Made by a program: the position numbers and the translations under genes
NCBI GenBank assembly: GCA_020725665.1
Contig: DYEO01000029.1
Location: forward strand, 1 to 55,776
Direction of reading: 5' to 3'
Source of the DNA: Dethiobacter sp.
GTDB lineage: Bacteria > Bacillota > Dethiobacteria > DTU022 > UBA8154
Length of the DNA stretch: 55,776 nt
Shown here: positions 7,554 through 16,649 of the stretch, in pieces
Position numbering within the stretch: position 1 is the stretch's first letter
How the letters are laid out: every line of letters begins with the position of its first letter
The notes under the pieces: model-generated
The model's database searches: none
What the model saw: the letters and a program-made list of their open reading frames with translations, nothing else
What the model was told of the DNA's origin: nothing

Positions 7554-7732
7554 AAACACTCCTCCTCCAAAATTAAATAACTCTTACTTCCCCAACCTCC
7601 TGATTTTACCGTTTTTCTCTATAAAACAGGGTTCACCTCCTCCCATAAAAAAGTATACACAAACATTTTAGGAGCGTCAAGGAAAAGATTTTTGCAGCCG
7701 GCTGGCCCAGGCCCGGCTGCAGAACCTTTTAC

Positions 7733-7767
7733 AAACAGGTGGAATTAAGGAAAATTTCCACCTGTTT
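7733..7767 (-). terminator. stem-loop overlapping the stop codon of the fusion gene
   Basis: The arms AAACAGGTGGAA (7733-7744) and TTCCACCTGTTT (7756-7767) form a perfect 12-base-pair stem that includes part of the fusion gene's stop codon. No long T run follows on the minus strand, so it may be an imperfect terminator or an mRNA-stabilising 3' structure. A second GC-rich inverted repeat (GCAGCCG...CGGCTGC) follows at 7694-7721. Confidence 0.55.
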
Positions 7768-9787
7768 ATTTCTTGAACTCAGCCGGTCTTCTCTCTAAAA
7801 AGGCGGTAATTCCTTCCTTTGCCGCATCCGTGCAGGCAATCTTGCCGAAAGCCTTATAGCCTACAACCAGTGCCGCTTCAAAAGAGGTGGCGGCAGCCCC
7901 CTCTTCAATAGCCTGGGAAATAATCGCCACTGCCTCATCGCTTAAGCGCAGTTTGCCCGCACTGGGGTTCTCGATCTTTGTCAGGGGCTCGATTTTCACG
8001 GGTGCATCGGCAATACGGGGCACCGGTTGGCCTGCCATATTCTTCACTTCATCTACCGCAGCCTTGATCAGGCTGGGATAGTCTCCTGCAAGTGCGGTGA
8101 AGACCCCCAGATCCAGGGCTTCCTGAGCGGTCAGGCGTTTGGCGACACGGATCATGTCATTGAAGACAGCCGCTGCCTGCGGCCAGCGCCGGTAGGGGAC
8201 AACCATTCCGCCGATACCCGGCAGGATACCCAGCGTCACCTCGGGGAACTGGAGCCAGGCCTCTTTGGTGGCCACCAGCTTGTGGCAGCGCAGTGCCAGT
8301 TCGAAACCGCCGCCCAGGGCCATACCGTTCAGGGCGGCTACCACAGGTTTTTCGCATTGATCCAGGTAACGGAGCAGCAGCGAGCAGTCCACGGCGTATT
8401 TCTCCGCAGCCGCCGCATCCCCCAACATGGTGGGGAACTTGCCAATATCGGCGCCGGCGCAGAAAGCACGCTCGCCGTAGCCGGTGATCACAAAGCCCTT
8501 CACCGCCGGGTCATTTTCGTATGCTTTCAGCACGTCCAGGATCTCCATGTTGACCTCGTCGCTGAGGGCGTTCATCACCTGGGGACGGCGGATCGTGATG
8601 ATCTTTACCCCGTCAATCTCGTCTACCAGAAGATGGCGCTTGAATTGCTGGTAGCGCTCGTAATCGCCCTCCATCCCCGGCATACCCGGCCGATCCTGCT
8701 GGAAACCCTTGATGATCTCCGTCGTTTTCTCCTTGCCCAGGTCCCGCATGATGTCGAACGGTCCCTTGCGGAAGCCGAGGGCAATCTGGCAGCCCAGGTT
8801 CAGGTCCTCCAGGGTGCCGATATCCCGGTTGATAATGTCAAAACTTTGGGAAAAGAGCACCCCGAGCAGGCGGTCGTGCACAAATTTTTCCGTGTCCGGG
8901 TCAACTTCCACTTTTTCGCCACGCTTAGCCGTAACCCAAGTATCCACGGAGCGGAGAATATTGGCCGGACGGTAGTGCTCCCCTTCTTCCATTTGCAGCG
9001 TGTTCGTCTCCACGATAATGGGGTTGCCCCGGGCTAGGTTCAGCACAAAGAAAGGCCCGGCGAAAACGTATTTCTCGGCCACCTTGTCGATCTGCACGGA
9101 AGTGGCTTTATCCAACAAAAATGCGGCATCGTTGCACCAGTTGTCAAAGATGCGGTCGAGCACAAAGCAGATTTCATCCTGGGTGACAATGGGCACTTTA
9201 CCCGTGGTACAGAACATCCAGGCCAGGTAATCCACCACTTCCCTGTTCGATTTCTCCCAGGTGATCACCTCTACGGCCGGGTTCTGCCAGGCCGGAGCGA
9301 AGAAGTGGGTAATCGTGGTGCGCCCGGGAAGCTTTGCTTCGCTGAAGATACGCCCGGCCGGGATGGAACTGGTGTTGGAGGTGATAATTGTATCCTCCCG
9401 CACGATGCTCTCCACCTGGGCAATAATCTTGCGCTTAATCGTCAGGTTTTCCGTAGCCGCCTCGATGACCAGGTCCGCATCCTTGATCTCGTTATAGTCA
9501 GTGGTAAAAAGAATATTTTGCCCCACCGCTTCCGCCTGGGCCGCACTCATCTTCTTTTTGTCGATTGCTTTCTGCAGGTAGCCCTCATAACGTTTTTTTG
9601 CATTCTCTAGTGGCTTCTCCACCACGTCAACGAGGATCAGCTTCCCGCCGGGAATGGCGCTTTTCAGGTAATAGCCGATATCGGGGCCGATCGTGCCGGC
9701 TCCAATAATGGCAAATACCTGGGGCAGGGGCTTCTTCACCTCGAGCAGCAAGGGATTGAGGAAACTGGGATAAAGCTCCGTTTTCAT
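7766..9787 (-). CDS. 3-hydroxyacyl-CoA dehydrogenase/enoyl-CoA hydratase fusion
   Basis: This 673-residue bifunctional beta-oxidation enzyme has its dehydrogenase domain first (NAD motif FAIIGAGTIGPDIGYYL near residue 23; THFFAPAWQNPAVEVI) and its hydratase domain last. The hydratase part has the oxyanion-hole segment AFCAGADIGKF, and both catalytic glutamates are in place (LGGGFELAL and FPEVTLGILPGIGG). The order is the reverse of FadB/FadJ and matches archaeal and some anaerobe enzymes that turn crotonyl-CoA into acetoacetyl-CoA. A longer frame reads through the GC repeat upstream, but the ATG at 9787 has AGGAGG at the right spacing. It is the last gene of the catabolic core. Confidence 0.93.
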   Translation of the reverse strand: MKTELYPSFLNPLLLEVKKPLPQVFAIIGAGTIGPDIGYYLKSAIPGGKLILVDVVEKPLENAKKRYEGYLQKAIDKKKMSAAQAEAVGQNILFTTDYNEIKDADLVIEAATENLTIKRKIIAQVESIVREDTIITSNTSSIPAGRIFSEAKLPGRTTITHFFAPAWQNPAVEVITWEKSNREVVDYLAWMFCTTGKVPIVTQDEICFVLDRIFDNWCNDAAFLLDKATSVQIDKVAEKYVFAGPFFVLNLARGNPIIVETNTLQMEEGEHYRPANILRSVDTWVTAKRGEKVEVDPDTEKFVHDRLLGVLFSQSFDIINRDIGTLEDLNLGCQIALGFRKGPFDIMRDLGKEKTTEIIKGFQQDRPGMPGMEGDYERYQQFKRHLLVDEIDGVKIITIRRPQVMNALSDEVNMEILDVLKAYENDPAVKGFVITGYGERAFCAGADIGKFPTMLGDAAAAEKYAVDCSLLLRYLDQCEKPVVAALNGMALGGGFELALRCHKLVATKEAWLQFPEVTLGILPGIGGMVVPYRRWPQAAAVFNDMIRVAKRLTAQEALDLGVFTALAGDYPSLIKAAVDEVKNMAGQPVPRIADAPVKIEPLTKIENPSAGKLRLSDEAVAIISQAIEEGAAATSFEAALVVGYKAFGKIACTDAAKEGITAFLERRPAEFKK

Positions 9788-9844
9788 CACTTTACCTCCT
9801 TTATATTGTTTTAATAGAGCTGCCAATGTTAACCGTCCGGCGGC

Positions 9845-9954
9845 GGGCGAGGCATGCCTCGCCCCTACACGGGCGGCTGGGGTTGCCGCCCCTACGGGCA
9901 ACCGTCAACCGCCCAATGTCCCGGTGGCGGGCGGGCACGGAGGCCCGCCCCTAC
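9845..9954. repeat. three tandem REP-like GC palindromes
   Basis: Three hairpin units follow each other: GGGCGAGGC-at-GCCTCGCCC (9845-9864), GGGCGGC-N7-GCCGCCC (9871-9891) and GGGCGGGC-N6-GCCCGCCC (9929-9950). Each ends in GCCCCTAC or GCCCCTACG. They match the palindrome at 1750-1779 in their ends but vary in stem sequence. They fill most of the gap between an acyl-CoA dehydrogenase and the fusion gene and produce spurious open frames on both strands. Confidence 0.85.
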
Positions 9955-9956
9955 TG

Positions 9957-11084
9957 TCAATTGCCCAGCAGGTCCCGGGCAATCACCAGCCTCTGTATTT
10001 CGTTGGTCCCTTCAAAAATAGCGAAAATCTTGGCGTCGCGCATGTAGCGCTCTACCGGGTAATTCTTGCTGCAGCCATCATGGCCGAGAAGCTGGACCGC
10101 ACTGGCAGTTACATCCATTACTATAGCGGTGGCGTAAAGTTTTGTCATGGCAGAAAAACGGATATGGTCCTTCTCCTTGTTGTCATACTTCCAAGCTGCC
10201 GTGTAGTTGAGGGCCCGTGAAGCCTGCACGGCCGTCTCCATGTCCGCCAGGGCAAACTGAACCGTCTGCTGCCTGGCCAGCCCGCTTCTTTCCCGCACAT
10301 ACGCCACCGCTGCATCCAGCGCTCCCTGGGCCAGCCCCGTGGCCATGCCGCCCACCATGATACGGCCCTTGTCCAGGGCGTCGAGGGCGATGCGGAAACC
10401 GTCGCCGATCTTGCCTACCATAGTGCTTTTGTGTACCCGTACATCTTCAAAGATAACCTCACATGTGGAGGAACCGCGAAAACCCATCTTTTTCTCTTTA
10501 TTACCGATGGACATCCCGGGGGTTCCTTTATCCACGAGGAAGGCAGTAACCCTGTCCTTGCCGTCAACGTTCACCTTGGCAAAAACAGTGACTACATCGG
10601 CAACGTTGGCGTGGGTGATAAAAATCTTGTTGCCGTTAATCACGTAGTCATCCCCGTCGGCTACGGCCCGTGTCTGCATCGCCCCCACGTCGGAACCGGC
10701 GTTGGGCTCCGTCAGGGCGAAACAAGCCAGTAGCTCACCACTGGCGATACCGGGCAGATACTTGCTTCGCTGCTCCTCATTCCCCCAGATGACAATGGCG
10801 GCCGATCCCAGGGACTGGTTGCCCAGCACAATCGACGAGGCACTGCAGATGCGGTTAACCTCCTCGATGGTGAGGCAGAGCGTTAAAAGCTTGCCGTCCA
10901 TCCCCCCGTATTCCACCGGGACCACAGTGCGGAAAAAGCCGTTTTTGGCAAACAGTTCCTTTACATCTTCAGGAAACTTTTCTTCGGCATCGATCTGTGC
11001 GGCGCGCGGCGCCACGTGTTCCTCCATCAGCCTGCGCACGTTATTCTTCCAGAGGAGTTGTTCTTCAGTAAGTCGCAAGTCCAT
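9957..11084 (-). CDS. acyl-CoA dehydrogenase (first copy)
   Basis: This 375-residue FAD enzyme is of normal length for the family. It begins with the usual N-terminal helical part (LTEEQLLWKNNVRRLMEEHV), has the FAD-contacting CFALTEPNAGSDVGAMQT and ends with the catalytic-base segment FAIFEGTNEIQRLVIARDLL, where the Glu of EGTNEI is the expected base for short-chain-type dehydrogenases. It removes hydrogens from C2 and C3 of an acyl-CoA and passes electrons to ETF, which is not encoded in this window. It lies between the Mo hydroxylase and the hydratase/dehydrogenase fusion, so it probably makes that enzyme's enoyl-CoA substrate. The start is an ATG at 11084. Confidence 0.93.
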   Translation of the reverse strand: MDLRLTEEQLLWKNNVRRLMEEHVAPRAAQIDAEEKFPEDVKELFAKNGFFRTVVPVEYGGMDGKLLTLCLTIEEVNRICSASSIVLGNQSLGSAAIVIWGNEEQRSKYLPGIASGELLACFALTEPNAGSDVGAMQTRAVADGDDYVINGNKIFITHANVADVVTVFAKVNVDGKDRVTAFLVDKGTPGMSIGNKEKKMGFRGSSTCEVIFEDVRVHKSTMVGKIGDGFRIALDALDKGRIMVGGMATGLAQGALDAAVAYVRERSGLARQQTVQFALADMETAVQASRALNYTAAWKYDNKEKDHIRFSAMTKLYATAIVMDVTASAVQLLGHDGCSKNYPVERYMRDAKIFAIFEGTNEIQRLVIARDLLGN

Positions 11085-11113
11085 TTTTTCATCCCCACTC
11101 TGTTAGGATTCGC

Positions 11114-13420
11114 TCAGGATCCCTTTTTCCCTTCCAGTGCGGCGACGATTTTCTCCGGCGTGATCGGAAGTTCCCGGATGCGCACTCCAAGGGCGTCCCA
11201 GACAGCGTTGGCTATGGCAGGTGCGCTGCCTACCAGCGGCGGCTCACCGATCCCCTTGGCACCGAAAGGTCCTTTCTCATCATACGTTTCCACAATAACC
11301 GATTCTATGGGGGGCATATCGGGGAAGGTCATAATCTTGTAATCAAGGAAATTGCCGTTCAGTACTTTCCCCTTCTCCAGGTGCAGTTCTTCCATGAGGC
11401 TGTAGCCCAGCCCCATGGCGCCGCCGCCCTCGAGCTGGCCTTCCACCGCCATGGGGTTGATCGCCCGGCCCACGTCCATGGCAATAACCATTTTAAGAAT
11501 TTTAATTTGGCCTGTTTCCTTGTCCACTTCCACTTCCACGCCATGTACACCATAGGTGTAAGCGGCGGAGAAATTCCCTTTCATTTCCCGGTCCAACATC
11601 TGTGTCGGCGGGTCATAGAACTCGGAGACGACAATCTGCCGCCCGTTGGTACGGAAATGGGCCGCCCGCAGGAGTTTGTCGATGGTCATGGAAACCTCCG
11701 GGTTGTTACGCGAGTAAAGCATGCGGTCCCGCAGGTAAAGGTTCTCTTTCGGTTCTTTGAGCATAGTGGCGGCAAATTCCAGGATCTCTTCCTTCGCCTT
11801 GCGTGCGGCATAGAGGGCGGAGTTTCCGGCCACAAAGGTTGAGCGGCTGGCATGGGCTCCCGCATCCCAAATCTCCAGATTCGTATCTTTCATGATCACG
11901 TCCACGTCTTCCACATGCAAGCCCAGTTCTTCCGCCACGATCTGGGCCAGCACCGTTTCCGAACCCTGACCCATATCGGAAGCGCTGGTAAGCAGAGAAA
12001 CCTTGCCGAAATCGTCCAGTTTCAGGATCGTGCCGCAGCCGTCGGACTTGTAAATACGGGCGCCGCCACCCACGTGGATAAGGGAGGCGATCCCCACGCC
12101 CCGGCCGTTGCCTTTGCCTCTTTTTTCGTCCCACTGCAGCTTTTCTTTAACCGCTTCCAGGCATTCCTTCATGCCGCAGCTTCCCACCTCAAATTTCTGT
12201 GGCGTAATCTCGCCCGGCTTGTTGCGGTTGATCATGCGGAACTCCCAGGGGTCGATCCCCGCCTTTTCCGCGAGCGTATCCAGTTGGCTCTCAATGGCGA
12301 ATGTGGCCTGGGGGTTGCCGTAGCCGCGCATGGCCGTACTGTAGATATTGTTCGTATGGACGCACTTGGCTACGTAGCGGATGTTGGGGACCTGGTAGAG
12401 GGAGGAGATGGGCATCATCATCACGGAAGGAGTGGTGGCCCCCCAGGAAGTGTACGCCCCATTATCCAGGATCATCTCCACATCGCGGAAGGTGAGCTTA
12501 CCTTCCTTTGTGCATCCCTGGGAGATCTTCGCCCGTACCGGCTGGCGGCCTGGAGAAGCGAAAAATTCCTCCTCCCTGCTGTAAACAAGCTTGACCGGTC
12601 TTCCCGTATAGTAGGCCAGTAAAATGGTAATAAACTCAAAGGGATAGGTATCCAGCTTGCTGCCGAACCCCCCACCGATAGCCGTCTGGATTACCTTTAC
12701 CTTTTTACCTTTGAGGCCGAGGGCATTTAACGCCTCCTGGAAATCCTTCTGTGCCAGGTAGCGTATCTGCGTGGGACTGTAAACAGTAAGATTGCCTTTG
12801 GCATCGAACTGGGCGATACAGCCGGAGGTCCCCAGGCAGCAGTGAGTAACAAAAGGCAGTTTATATGTTTCCTCAACGATGTAATCTGCTTGTTTACGCC
12901 CCTCTTCCACATCACCGCAGATCATTTTCCAGGGCAATTTCAGCACATTGCTACCCTTATCCTCATGGATCAGGGGCGCCCCCTCCTGCATTGCCTCCTC
13001 CGGATCAAAGACGCCGGGCAACTCCTCGTAAACCACATCGATAAGTTTGATCGCTTCTTCGGCAATCTCCGGCGTATCGGCCGCCACGGCGGCCACTTCA
13101 TCCCTGTACTGGCGCACCTTATCCTTTTTCAACACCGGGTTGTCTTTAATGAAGCCGCAACGGATCTCCGGGGTGTTATAGCCGGTAATTACCGCTCGTA
13201 CTCCCGGCAGTTGCTCCGCCTTGGATGTGTCAATGCTCACGATCCTGGCATGGGCATATTTGCTCCAGAGAATCTTCCCGTGGAGCATGCGCGGCAATTT
13301 CACATCGTGAATATACATTGTCTTGCCCTGTACCTTATCCCAGGCATCAAGCTTGGGCACGCGCTGACCAATACTTGTAAATTCCATTTCCTTTGTTTTC
13401 GGCTCAAGAGTCTTTGCCAC
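11114..13420 (-). CDS. molybdenum hydroxylase large subunit (xanthine dehydrogenase family)
   Basis: This 768-residue protein binds the molybdopterin cofactor. It shows KVQGKTMYIHDVKLP at the N terminus, IGGGFGSKLD, the STAMRGYGNPQ cofactor segment, SDMGQGSETVLAQIVAEELG and the catalytic-Glu region GAKGIGEPPLVGSAPAIANA with Glu726. The AYxCSFR loop of form I CO dehydrogenase is absent, so this is not a canonical CoxL. Such enzymes hydroxylate with water-derived oxygen or reduce aromatic acyl-CoA. The GTG at 13420 is chosen for its GAGGGGG site and a 17-base overlap with the 2Fe-2S subunit gene. With the next two genes it makes a complete three-subunit enzyme. Substrate unknown. Confidence 0.9.
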   Translation of the reverse strand: MAKTLEPKTKEMEFTSIGQRVPKLDAWDKVQGKTMYIHDVKLPRMLHGKILWSKYAHARIVSIDTSKAEQLPGVRAVITGYNTPEIRCGFIKDNPVLKKDKVRQYRDEVAAVAADTPEIAEEAIKLIDVVYEELPGVFDPEEAMQEGAPLIHEDKGSNVLKLPWKMICGDVEEGRKQADYIVEETYKLPFVTHCCLGTSGCIAQFDAKGNLTVYSPTQIRYLAQKDFQEALNALGLKGKKVKVIQTAIGGGFGSKLDTYPFEFITILLAYYTGRPVKLVYSREEEFFASPGRQPVRAKISQGCTKEGKLTFRDVEMILDNGAYTSWGATTPSVMMMPISSLYQVPNIRYVAKCVHTNNIYSTAMRGYGNPQATFAIESQLDTLAEKAGIDPWEFRMINRNKPGEITPQKFEVGSCGMKECLEAVKEKLQWDEKRGKGNGRGVGIASLIHVGGGARIYKSDGCGTILKLDDFGKVSLLTSASDMGQGSETVLAQIVAEELGLHVEDVDVIMKDTNLEIWDAGAHASRSTFVAGNSALYAARKAKEEILEFAATMLKEPKENLYLRDRMLYSRNNPEVSMTIDKLLRAAHFRTNGRQIVVSEFYDPPTQMLDREMKGNFSAAYTYGVHGVEVEVDKETGQIKILKMVIAMDVGRAINPMAVEGQLEGGGAMGLGYSLMEELHLEKGKVLNGNFLDYKIMTFPDMPPIESVIVETYDEKGPFGAKGIGEPPLVGSAPAIANAVWDALGVRIRELPITPEKIVAALEGKKGS

Positions 13421-13892
13421 AAGAGCACCCCCTCTCAGAAGCAGCTTTGATCGCTTCCACGATTTTGGCATATCCGGTACAGCGGCAGAGGTTCCCGGCC
13501 ATGCCCTTACGGATCTCCTCTTCCGTCGGACAGGGCTTTTCAAGCAGCAGTGCTTTGGCTGACATGATCATTCCCGGCGTGCAAAAACCGCACTGTACTG
13601 CGCCTTTCTCCACAAAGGATTTCTGCAGCGGATCCAACTCTCCCCGCGGTCCGGCCAGCCCTTCAATGGTTAGGACACTACGACCGTTTACGGCAACCGC
13701 CAGCATCAGGCACGAGTTTACGGCTTTGTCATCCACGAGAACCGTGCAGGAACCACATTCCCCGTAACCGCATCCCTCCTTGGCGCCAAATAGATCGAAC
13801 TCTTCCCGCAGCATATCCATCAAAGTTACATGATCGTCAACGTTAATGCTCACATCTTCGCCGTTTAGTTTAAAAGATATCTTCACCGCCAT
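13404..13892 (-). CDS. molybdenum hydroxylase small [2Fe-2S] subunit
   Basis: This 162-residue electron-transfer subunit has a plant-type ferredoxin domain with Cys41, Cys46, Cys49 and Cys61 (EGCGYGECGSCTVLVDD...NSC) and an all-helical second domain with CGFCTPGMIMSAKALL and GNLCRCTGY, giving two [2Fe-2S] clusters. It passes electrons from the Mo site to FAD. The ATG at 13892 shares its A with the TGA of the FAD subunit gene (TGATGG), a tight translational coupling, and its 3' end overlaps the large subunit gene. Confidence 0.95.
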   Translation of the reverse strand: MAVKISFKLNGEDVSINVDDHVTLMDMLREEFDLFGAKEGCGYGECGSCTVLVDDKAVNSCLMLAVAVNGRSVLTIEGLAGPRGELDPLQKSFVEKGAVQCGFCTPGMIMSAKALLLEKPCPTEEEIRKGMAGNLCRCTGYAKIVEAIKAASERGCSCGKDS

Positions 13893-14773
13893 CACCCTTT
13901 CATCCATGCTCTGTTAACCCGCTGGAGTGACACCGCGGCGGCGCGGGGGATCAGTGTCCCGATCATTTTCCTGCGGTATGCAGCCGTGGTGCGGAAACTG
14001 GAACGGGGATTGGATTCGCCGACGGCAATCTCCCCGGCTTGTTTCCATACTTCCTCGCTCAGCGGTTTACCAGTAACAAATGCCTCCGCCTGTTCCGCCC
14101 GGAAAGGTTTGGGTCCCGCCAGGCTGAGCGCGATGCGCGCTTCCCGGCATACCATGTTTGCATCGGGTACAATGATTACGGCAATACCGAGGAGCGGCAG
14201 GTCCATGGCCTTACGCCGTGCATGCTTGATATAACACGAGCCCGCTCCCTGCGGTAAGGCGGGGATGCGGATGCACCGCAAAATTTCTCCCGCACCCAGG
14301 TCCGTTTTCCCCGGTCCCTTAAAGAATTCATCAATGGGGATCTGCCGCTCACCTGCCGGCCCTTCAACCACCAGCCTGGCTCCCAGGGCCACCAGAGGAG
14401 CAGCCGTATCGGCTGAGGGCGCCGCGTTGCAAATATTGCCGCCGATGGTAGCCACATTGCGCACCTGCACCGATCCCAGGTTATCGACGGCATCGGCCAA
14501 AAGGGAATACTTATCCCGGATCAGCTCCGCTTTCTCGATCATGCGGTGGGTCACCATGGCGCCGATACACAGTTCCCCGTCGCTGAAATCCATCTCCTGC
14601 AAACCGGGGATACGGCGCAGGGATACGAGGTGATCGGGGCTTTTTTTCTCCTGTTTAATCTCCACGATCAGATCGGTGCCGCCGGCAAGGAGCCTGGCGG
14701 TTTCGCCGTTTTTCTCCAGCAAGGCAATCGCTTCTTTTAATGACTCAGGTTCGTAATAAGTGAATCTTCTCAA
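13892..14773 (-). CDS. molybdenum hydroxylase medium FAD-binding subunit
   Basis: This 293-residue protein is the FAD subunit. It has the N-terminal RRFTYYEPESLKEAIALL, the pyrophosphate-binding LLAGGTDLIVEIKQ and the second FAD motif VATIGGNICNAAPSADTAAP, followed by the CO dehydrogenase flavoprotein C-terminal domain. The family start is a TTG at 14773 placed seven bases behind AAGGAGGGAGGG; the longer frame has no site. It opens the medium-small-large operon typical of CoxMSL-type and nicotinate/4-hydroxybenzoyl-CoA-type enzymes. Confidence 0.93.
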   Translation of the reverse strand: MRRFTYYEPESLKEAIALLEKNGETARLLAGGTDLIVEIKQEKKSPDHLVSLRRIPGLQEMDFSDGELCIGAMVTHRMIEKAELIRDKYSLLADAVDNLGSVQVRNVATIGGNICNAAPSADTAAPLVALGARLVVEGPAGERQIPIDEFFKGPGKTDLGAGEILRCIRIPALPQGAGSCYIKHARRKAMDLPLLGIAVIIVPDANMVCREARIALSLAGPKPFRAEQAEAFVTGKPLSEEVWKQAGEIAVGESNPRSSFRTTAAYRRKMIGTLIPRAAAVSLQRVNRAWMKG

Positions 14774-14828
14774 CTTATTCCCTCCCTCCTTGAAACAAAG
14801 GTAAAGCATAACATTTCTATTTTTCCCC

Positions 14829-14883
14829 TGAGGTGGAGCCGGCTCTCCACCTCATTCCCCGCTGTTTCAGCTTGCTGAAACAG
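14829..14883. repeat. two adjacent perfect hairpins between hyuB and the Mo hydroxylase genes
   Basis: TGAGGTGGAG-N6-CTCCACCTCA (14829-14854) and CTGTTTCAG-N4-CTGAAACAG (14862-14883) sit in the 112-base gap between two genes on the same strand. Neither is followed by a convincing T tract in the direction of transcription, although the minus strand reads GGGGAAAAATAG after the first arm. They could be an attenuator, an RNase-processing site, or barriers that set different transcript levels for the two operons. Confidence 0.7.
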
Positions 14884-14885
14884 GT

Positions 14886-16649
14886 TCACTGCCGGGCCGC
14901 CCGCAGCTCGGCTGTCGCCTTTTTGTCAACGGTAAGGGTTTCAGGGTCAATAACAACACCGTAATCTTCCCTGGCCTTTTCCACGGAAACGACTTCGTTT
15001 TTAACATCCTTCAGCACTTTCTCCACCGGTCGCAGCTTGGGATCACCGTAACCGCCGCCACCGCCGGCCTGCTGGTACCAGATTGTTCCCTTGGGCACAT
15101 TGTAAACAAGTTCCTTGCTCAGGGGCACATGCACCTTACCGTCGGGGTAGCGCAACTCAATAATGTTCAGCGTCCCCTCTTTGCCGCCGAAGACACCGAA
15201 AGCCGGTTCCACGTCACCGTCACCAAAGGTAATAACGTTCATCTTCTCCCCATCCAGGGAAAACTCCGTCTCCACGCCCAGTCCGCCGCGCCACTGGCCG
15301 GCCCCGGCGGAATCAATGAGGTACTCGTGCTTGTAAAGCAGATGCGGATCCTGTTGCTCAAACATTTCGTAATCCTGGGCCAAAACACCGCCGGAAGCAT
15401 CGATCATGCCGATATGATCATAACCGTCGAAACCGTAAGTGCCGCCTGAGCCTCCTTTCATTCCCAGGAAGATGATATCCACAAAGGGTGCATGCTTCCT
15501 CGGGTCTATACCGTTAACCAAGCCGCAAAGCAAATTGTTCCAACCGGCCGTTACCCGTTCCGGTATGACCGGGGCAAGGGCCCTGATAATGGCATCGGCC
15601 GTGGCCGGGCAAAGGTGGTTGCCGAAAGTCGTGGCTGCCGGGTAACTGGCATTGAGGATCGTCCCTTCCGGAATGATCATCTTGATCGGCCTGGACATCC
15701 CATCGTTATGGGGAATATCGGGGTTGACCATCTGCAGGAAGGTCAGGATCACCGCTGATGCCGATGAAGTGAATGTCCCGTTTACAAAGCCGGATGTTTG
15801 TGCATCGGTTTCAGAAAAGTCAAAGGTAATATCTTCATCGTTTACCGTGATTTTTGTGCGTATCTTGTACGTGGAACCGGGATTGCGCCCATCATAATAT
15901 ACGGTGGACTCGCCCGTATAAACTCCTTTGGGAATGGTCCTGATTTCCGCCTTCATCATCAATTCGGTAGAGTTATAGAGATATTCCTTATGCGCTTCAA
16001 AGACAGCGAGGCCATACTTGCTCACCAGGTCGATCATACGCCTTTCCGCCAGCGTGCAGCTCCCGATCTGGGCGGTAAGGTCCTCACGCACGATATCATA
16101 GCGGATATTGGCGAAGATGAGATCCCAGACATCCTTGCGCAGCTTCCCTTTTTCATAAACCTTTACCGGAGGAATACGCAAAGCTTCCTGCCATACCTCG
16201 GTGGCGTTGGGGTTGTAGCCGCCGGCCACGGCCCCGCCGATATCCGCCTGGTGCCCCTTGCAGGCGGACCAGGCCACCAGCTTGCCGTCGAAGAAGATGG
16301 GCTTATATACGGCTACGTCATTGTTCTGGTTGCCCATGGAAAATACATCGTTGTGGAAAATAACGTCACCGGGATAGATCTCTTCGCCGAAGTAGTTCAC
16401 AATATACTCGCAGACCGGCCCCAGTGAAAAGGAGAGGATAGGCAGGTTTTCTGTCTGCTCCAACATCTTGCCTTTGCCGTCATAGAGGCCGGTGACAAAG
16501 TCCTTGGCTTCGCAGAGAATGGGCGAACGGGTGGTACGCGTAATCGCGTGACTCATCTCCTGCGTAATGGATTTAAAGCGGCGCTGCAGCACCGATACCA
16601 GGATCTTGTCGATCTTGACGCCGTTGATCACTTCCATTTCTTTACTCAT
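14886..16649 (-). CDS. hyuB: hydantoinase B/oxoprolinase family subunit
   Basis: This 587-residue protein is a full-length HyuB/AcxB/ApcD-type subunit. It begins with the family segment VLQRRFKSITQEMSHAITRT, then has FHNDVFSMGNQNNDV in place of the more common SNDP...HLPD metal-site motif, CKGHQADIGGAVAG, and the glycine-rich C terminus GGGGGYGDPKLRPVEKVLKD. These subunits work with HyuA in ATP-dependent hydrolysis of cyclic amides or in carboxylation of ketones (acetone, acetophenone). The start MSKEME at 16649 overlaps the HyuA stop by eight bases. No third subunit of acetone carboxylase type is beside it. Substrate unresolved. Confidence 0.9.
   Translation of the reverse strand: MSKEMEVINGVKIDKILVSVLQRRFKSITQEMSHAITRTTRSPILCEAKDFVTGLYDGKGKMLEQTENLPILSFSLGPVCEYIVNYFGEEIYPGDVIFHNDVFSMGNQNNDVAVYKPIFFDGKLVAWSACKGHQADIGGAVAGGYNPNATEVWQEALRIPPVKVYEKGKLRKDVWDLIFANIRYDIVREDLTAQIGSCTLAERRMIDLVSKYGLAVFEAHKEYLYNSTELMMKAEIRTIPKGVYTGESTVYYDGRNPGSTYKIRTKITVNDEDITFDFSETDAQTSGFVNGTFTSSASAVILTFLQMVNPDIPHNDGMSRPIKMIIPEGTILNASYPAATTFGNHLCPATADAIIRALAPVIPERVTAGWNNLLCGLVNGIDPRKHAPFVDIIFLGMKGGSGGTYGFDGYDHIGMIDASGGVLAQDYEMFEQQDPHLLYKHEYLIDSAGAGQWRGGLGVETEFSLDGEKMNVITFGDGDVEPAFGVFGGKEGTLNIIELRYPDGKVHVPLSKELVYNVPKGTIWYQQAGGGGGYGDPKLRPVEKVLKDVKNEVVSVEKAREDYGVVIDPETLTVDKKATAELRAARQ

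Noticed and set aside
9788..9901. N-terminal extension of the dehydrogenase/hydratase fusion
   Set aside because: The extra residues are translated from the GC palindromic repeat, and a strong AGGAGG site precedes the internal ATG at 9787.
11114..13420. Aerobic CO dehydrogenase large subunit
   Set aside because: The medium-small-large gene set resembles coxMSL, but the AYxCSFR active-site loop of form I CO dehydrogenase is absent, and the neighbours are acyl-CoA enzymes.
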